DNA from: VFJQ01 sp044226525
GTDB taxonomy: Bacteria > Verrucomicrobiota > Verrucomicrobiia > Chthoniobacterales > Chthoniobacteraceae
Reading direction: 5' to 3'
Length of the DNA stretch: 64,000 bases
Assembly (NCBI GenBank): GCA_044226525.1
Contig: JBGAGV010000017.1
Location: 62,001-126,000 of the forward strand
The notes beneath the pieces were generated by a model, which ran no database searches, had not been told where the DNA came from, and saw nothing but the letters and a program-made list of their open reading frames with translations. The position numbers were made by a program, and so were the translations under genes. Every line of letters begins with the position of its first letter. Positions within the stretch are counted from its first letter, which is position 1. Shown piece after piece: positions 62,421 to 64,000 of this stretch.

Positions 62421-63332
62421 TCACGGCGCTGCCACCGCGCGCAGAATTTCCCGCACCAGTTCCCGCCCGGCGGGGGCGGCCGGATCGAACGGTGAATCGA
62501 GGCGATGCCCCATCACGGCGGGGCCGACGGCCTGCACGTCTTCGGGCAGGACATGATCGCGGTCGTCGATCAGCGCCCACGCCTGAGCCGCACGAAGCAG
62601 GCCGAGCCCGGCCCGCGGCGAAAGTCCCATTCGATGCCGCTCACGCGTAAGCGCCAGCACGGCCTGCAAATAATCGAGCAGCGCTTCCGAAACGTGCACC
62701 GCAGCGACTGCTTCCTGCAAGCTGCGCAGATCACCATCGCCGAGCGCGCTGTGCAGATCCGTCAGCATCTCGCGCCGGTCACGGCCTTTGAGCAGCGCGC
62801 GTTCCGCGGAGCGGTCCGGCAGGCCCAGCGACACCCGCATCAGGAACCGGTCGAGCTGCGATTCCGGCAGCGGAAACGTGCCGACTTGTTCCTGCGGGTT
62901 CTGCGTCGCGACGACGAAAAACGGTTCGGGCAGCCGATGCAGCGCGCCGTCCACCGTCACCTGCCGTTCTTCCATCGCCTCCAGCAGCGCGCTTTGGGTC
63001 TTGGGTGTGGCTCGGTTGATTTCGTCGATCAGCACCACCTGGGCAAAGAGCGGCCCGGGGTGAAACACAAACTTCTGCTCCTCGCGGTGAAAGATCGAAC
63101 TCCCGATCACATCGCCGGGCAGCAGATCGCTTGTGAACTGAATGCGCCGAAACTCCAGCCCCGCCGCCACCGCCAGCGAATGCGCCAGCGTAGTTTTGCC
63201 CACCCCCGGCACATCCTCGATGAGCAAGTGCCCCCGCCCCAGCAGGCAGGCCGTCGAAAGCCGGATGACCTCGTCTTTGCCGACCACGATGGTGGCGATA
63301 CGTTCGAGCAGGGAGTGGATGCGTTTGGTCAC
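62421..63332 (-). CDS. MoxR-family AAA ATPase
   Basis: The 303-aa ATPase has Walker A GVGKTT near 43-48, Walker B VVLIDEINRA near 96-105, sensor ATQNPQEQ and the Arg-finger DRFLMR. MoxR proteins act as chaperones for the DUF58/transglutaminase partner encoded just downstream (7-base gap). It is divergent from a second MoxR gene, 180 bases away. Confidence 0.95.
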   Translation of the reverse strand: MTKRIHSLLERIATIVVGKDEVIRLSTACLLGRGHLLIEDVPGVGKTTLAHSLAVAAGLEFRRIQFTSDLLPGDVIGSSIFHREEQKFVFHPGPLFAQVVLIDEINRATPKTQSALLEAMEERQVTVDGALHRLPEPFFVVATQNPQEQVGTFPLPESQLDRFLMRVSLGLPDRSAERALLKGRDRREMLTDLHSALGDGDLRSLQEAVAAVHVSEALLDYLQAVLALTRERHRMGLSPRAGLGLLRAAQAWALIDDRDHVLPEDVQAVGPAVMGHRLDSPFDPAAPAGRELVREILRAVAAP

Positions 63333-63512
63333 AGATGATGGAAAATCGGAAAGGGAAACGGCCTTTTCACCATAGCACGTCCCATCCCAGCGAGCGGAAT
63401 AAGACAGGTATGAAATGCGGAATACCGGCTTTCAAAAGTTTAATGGCTCAAAAGGAAATCGGAGTTGAACGCCATCGCGTTGTGAGGGTCATATCCGATC
63501 CTTTCCTTTCCC

Positions 63513-64000
63513 ATGTCCAGCACTCAGGAACTCACCGCTCAAGTCAAAGAAGCCAGCACGTGGATCAAGCCGCTGCAGGAGGAGATCGCCCGCGTCGTGG
63601 TGGGGCAGAAGTATCTGGTGGATGGCTTGCTCATCGGCCTGCTCACGAATGGGCACATTCTGCTCGAAGGCGTGCCGGGACTGGCGAAGACACTCACGGT
63701 GAAGACGTTGGCGAGCTGCATTCACACCGGTTTTTCGCGCATCCAATTTACGCCGGACCTGTTGCCAGCGGACTTGATCGGCACCCTCATCTACAATCCG
63801 CGCACCGGGGAATTTGCCACGAAGCAGGGGCCGCTCTTCTCGAACCTGATCCTCGCGGATGAAATCAATCGTGCGCCGGCCAAGGTGCAAAGCGCGCTGC
63901 TGGAGGCGATGCAGGAGCGGCAGGTCACCATCGGCGACACGACCTACAAGCTGCCGGACCCGTTCCTCGTGCTGGCCACGCAAAATCCGCTTGAGCAGGA
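63513..64000 (+). CDS. Second MoxR-family AAA ATPase (3' truncated by window)
   Basis: From ATG 63513 the first 162 residues are visible: EEIARVVVGQKYLVDGLLIG, the family Walker A GVPGLAKTLTVKTLAS, LLPADLIGTLIYNP, Walker B NLILADEINRAPAKVQSALL and ATQNPLEQE. The gene runs off the right edge. It is a different paralog from the first MoxR (its Walker A is GLAKT) and probably heads a MoxR-DUF58-VWA type operon outside the window. Confidence 0.95.
   Translation, partial: MSSTQELTAQVKEASTWIKPLQEEIARVVVGQKYLVDGLLIGLLTNGHILLEGVPGLAKTLTVKTLASCIHTGFSRIQFTPDLLPADLIGTLIYNPRTGEFATKQGPLFSNLILADEINRAPAKVQSALLEAMQERQVTIGDTTYKLPDPFLVLATQNPLEQ

Overview
This looks like a chromosomal segment of a high-GC member of the Verrucomicrobiota, probably on the Chthoniobacter/Spartobacteria side, although class level is only a guess. 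The evidence is a PVC-type dehydrogenase/HEAT/heme-binding CxxCH protein, an EF-P with the HRTPGNLRAF loop, a GldA/F/G-DUF4340 cluster, prepilin-like and sulfatase genes, a STN-type protein of verrucomicrobial style, and many intergenic palindromes and 'AACGCAGAGGCGCAAAG' elements. There are no rRNA or tRNA genes, no CRISPR array and no transposase. Most of the window is core and housekeeping DNA with scattered accessory genes.

Layout. 1-6 kb: a partial cNMP-sensor/ferredoxin protein, an L7/L12-like repeat protein, a Gfo/Idh/MocA oxidoreductase, a formylglycine-enzyme homolog without its cysteines, PurU and a thioredoxin-like protein. 6.0-9.3 kb: two unrecognised genes of lower GC, read as a unit, ending at the edge of a radical SAM gene that has lost an obvious start codon. 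9.5-17 kb: radical SAM, an HMA-like protein, a beta-helix protein, a frameshifted GNAT, a secreted transglutaminase-like protein and a GAF-HlyD hybrid, separated by repeats. 17-25.2 kb: small proteins, a CE15-like esterase, a guanidinium exporter with an upstream guanidine-II riboswitch, an RF-like rescue factor, homoserine dehydrogenase, and a TetR-permease-ATPase-adaptor operon with a visible operator and promoter. 25.2-31.5 kb: MFS transporter, the large PVC protein, a response regulator and a coiled-coil protein.

31.7-35.4 kb is a non-homologous end-joining operon: a 38-aa membrane peptide, Ku, a 59-aa basic peptide, LigD phosphoesterase-ligase and a separate LigD polymerase. 35.4-45.4 kb: PfkB kinase, ThiE, EF-P, a TPR giant-lipoprotein-Nth operon, a nucleosidase, TrpS and an M50-like protease. 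45.4-50.9 kb: the Gld-type ABC operon. 51-57.6 kb: sulfatase, a TIM-barrel protein, a pseudopilin, a STN-like gene broken at a homopolymer, SecG with a long Pro/Ala tail and an oligopeptide-binding lipoprotein. 57.6-64 kb: a fused lipid A acyltransferase-heptosyltransferase, a DUF58-TgpA fusion with its MoxR ATPase, and a divergent second MoxR cut by the window end.

Most promising observations: the guanidine-II riboswitch/Gdx pair, the unrecognised two-gene unit at 6-9.3 kb, the overlapping divergent promoters with a 28-bp TetR-type palindrome, the interleaved inverted repeats at 53.4 kb, the homopolymer frameshift at 54.57 kb, and the two small proteins built into the NHEJ operon. All calls come from reading the sequence; no database search was run.
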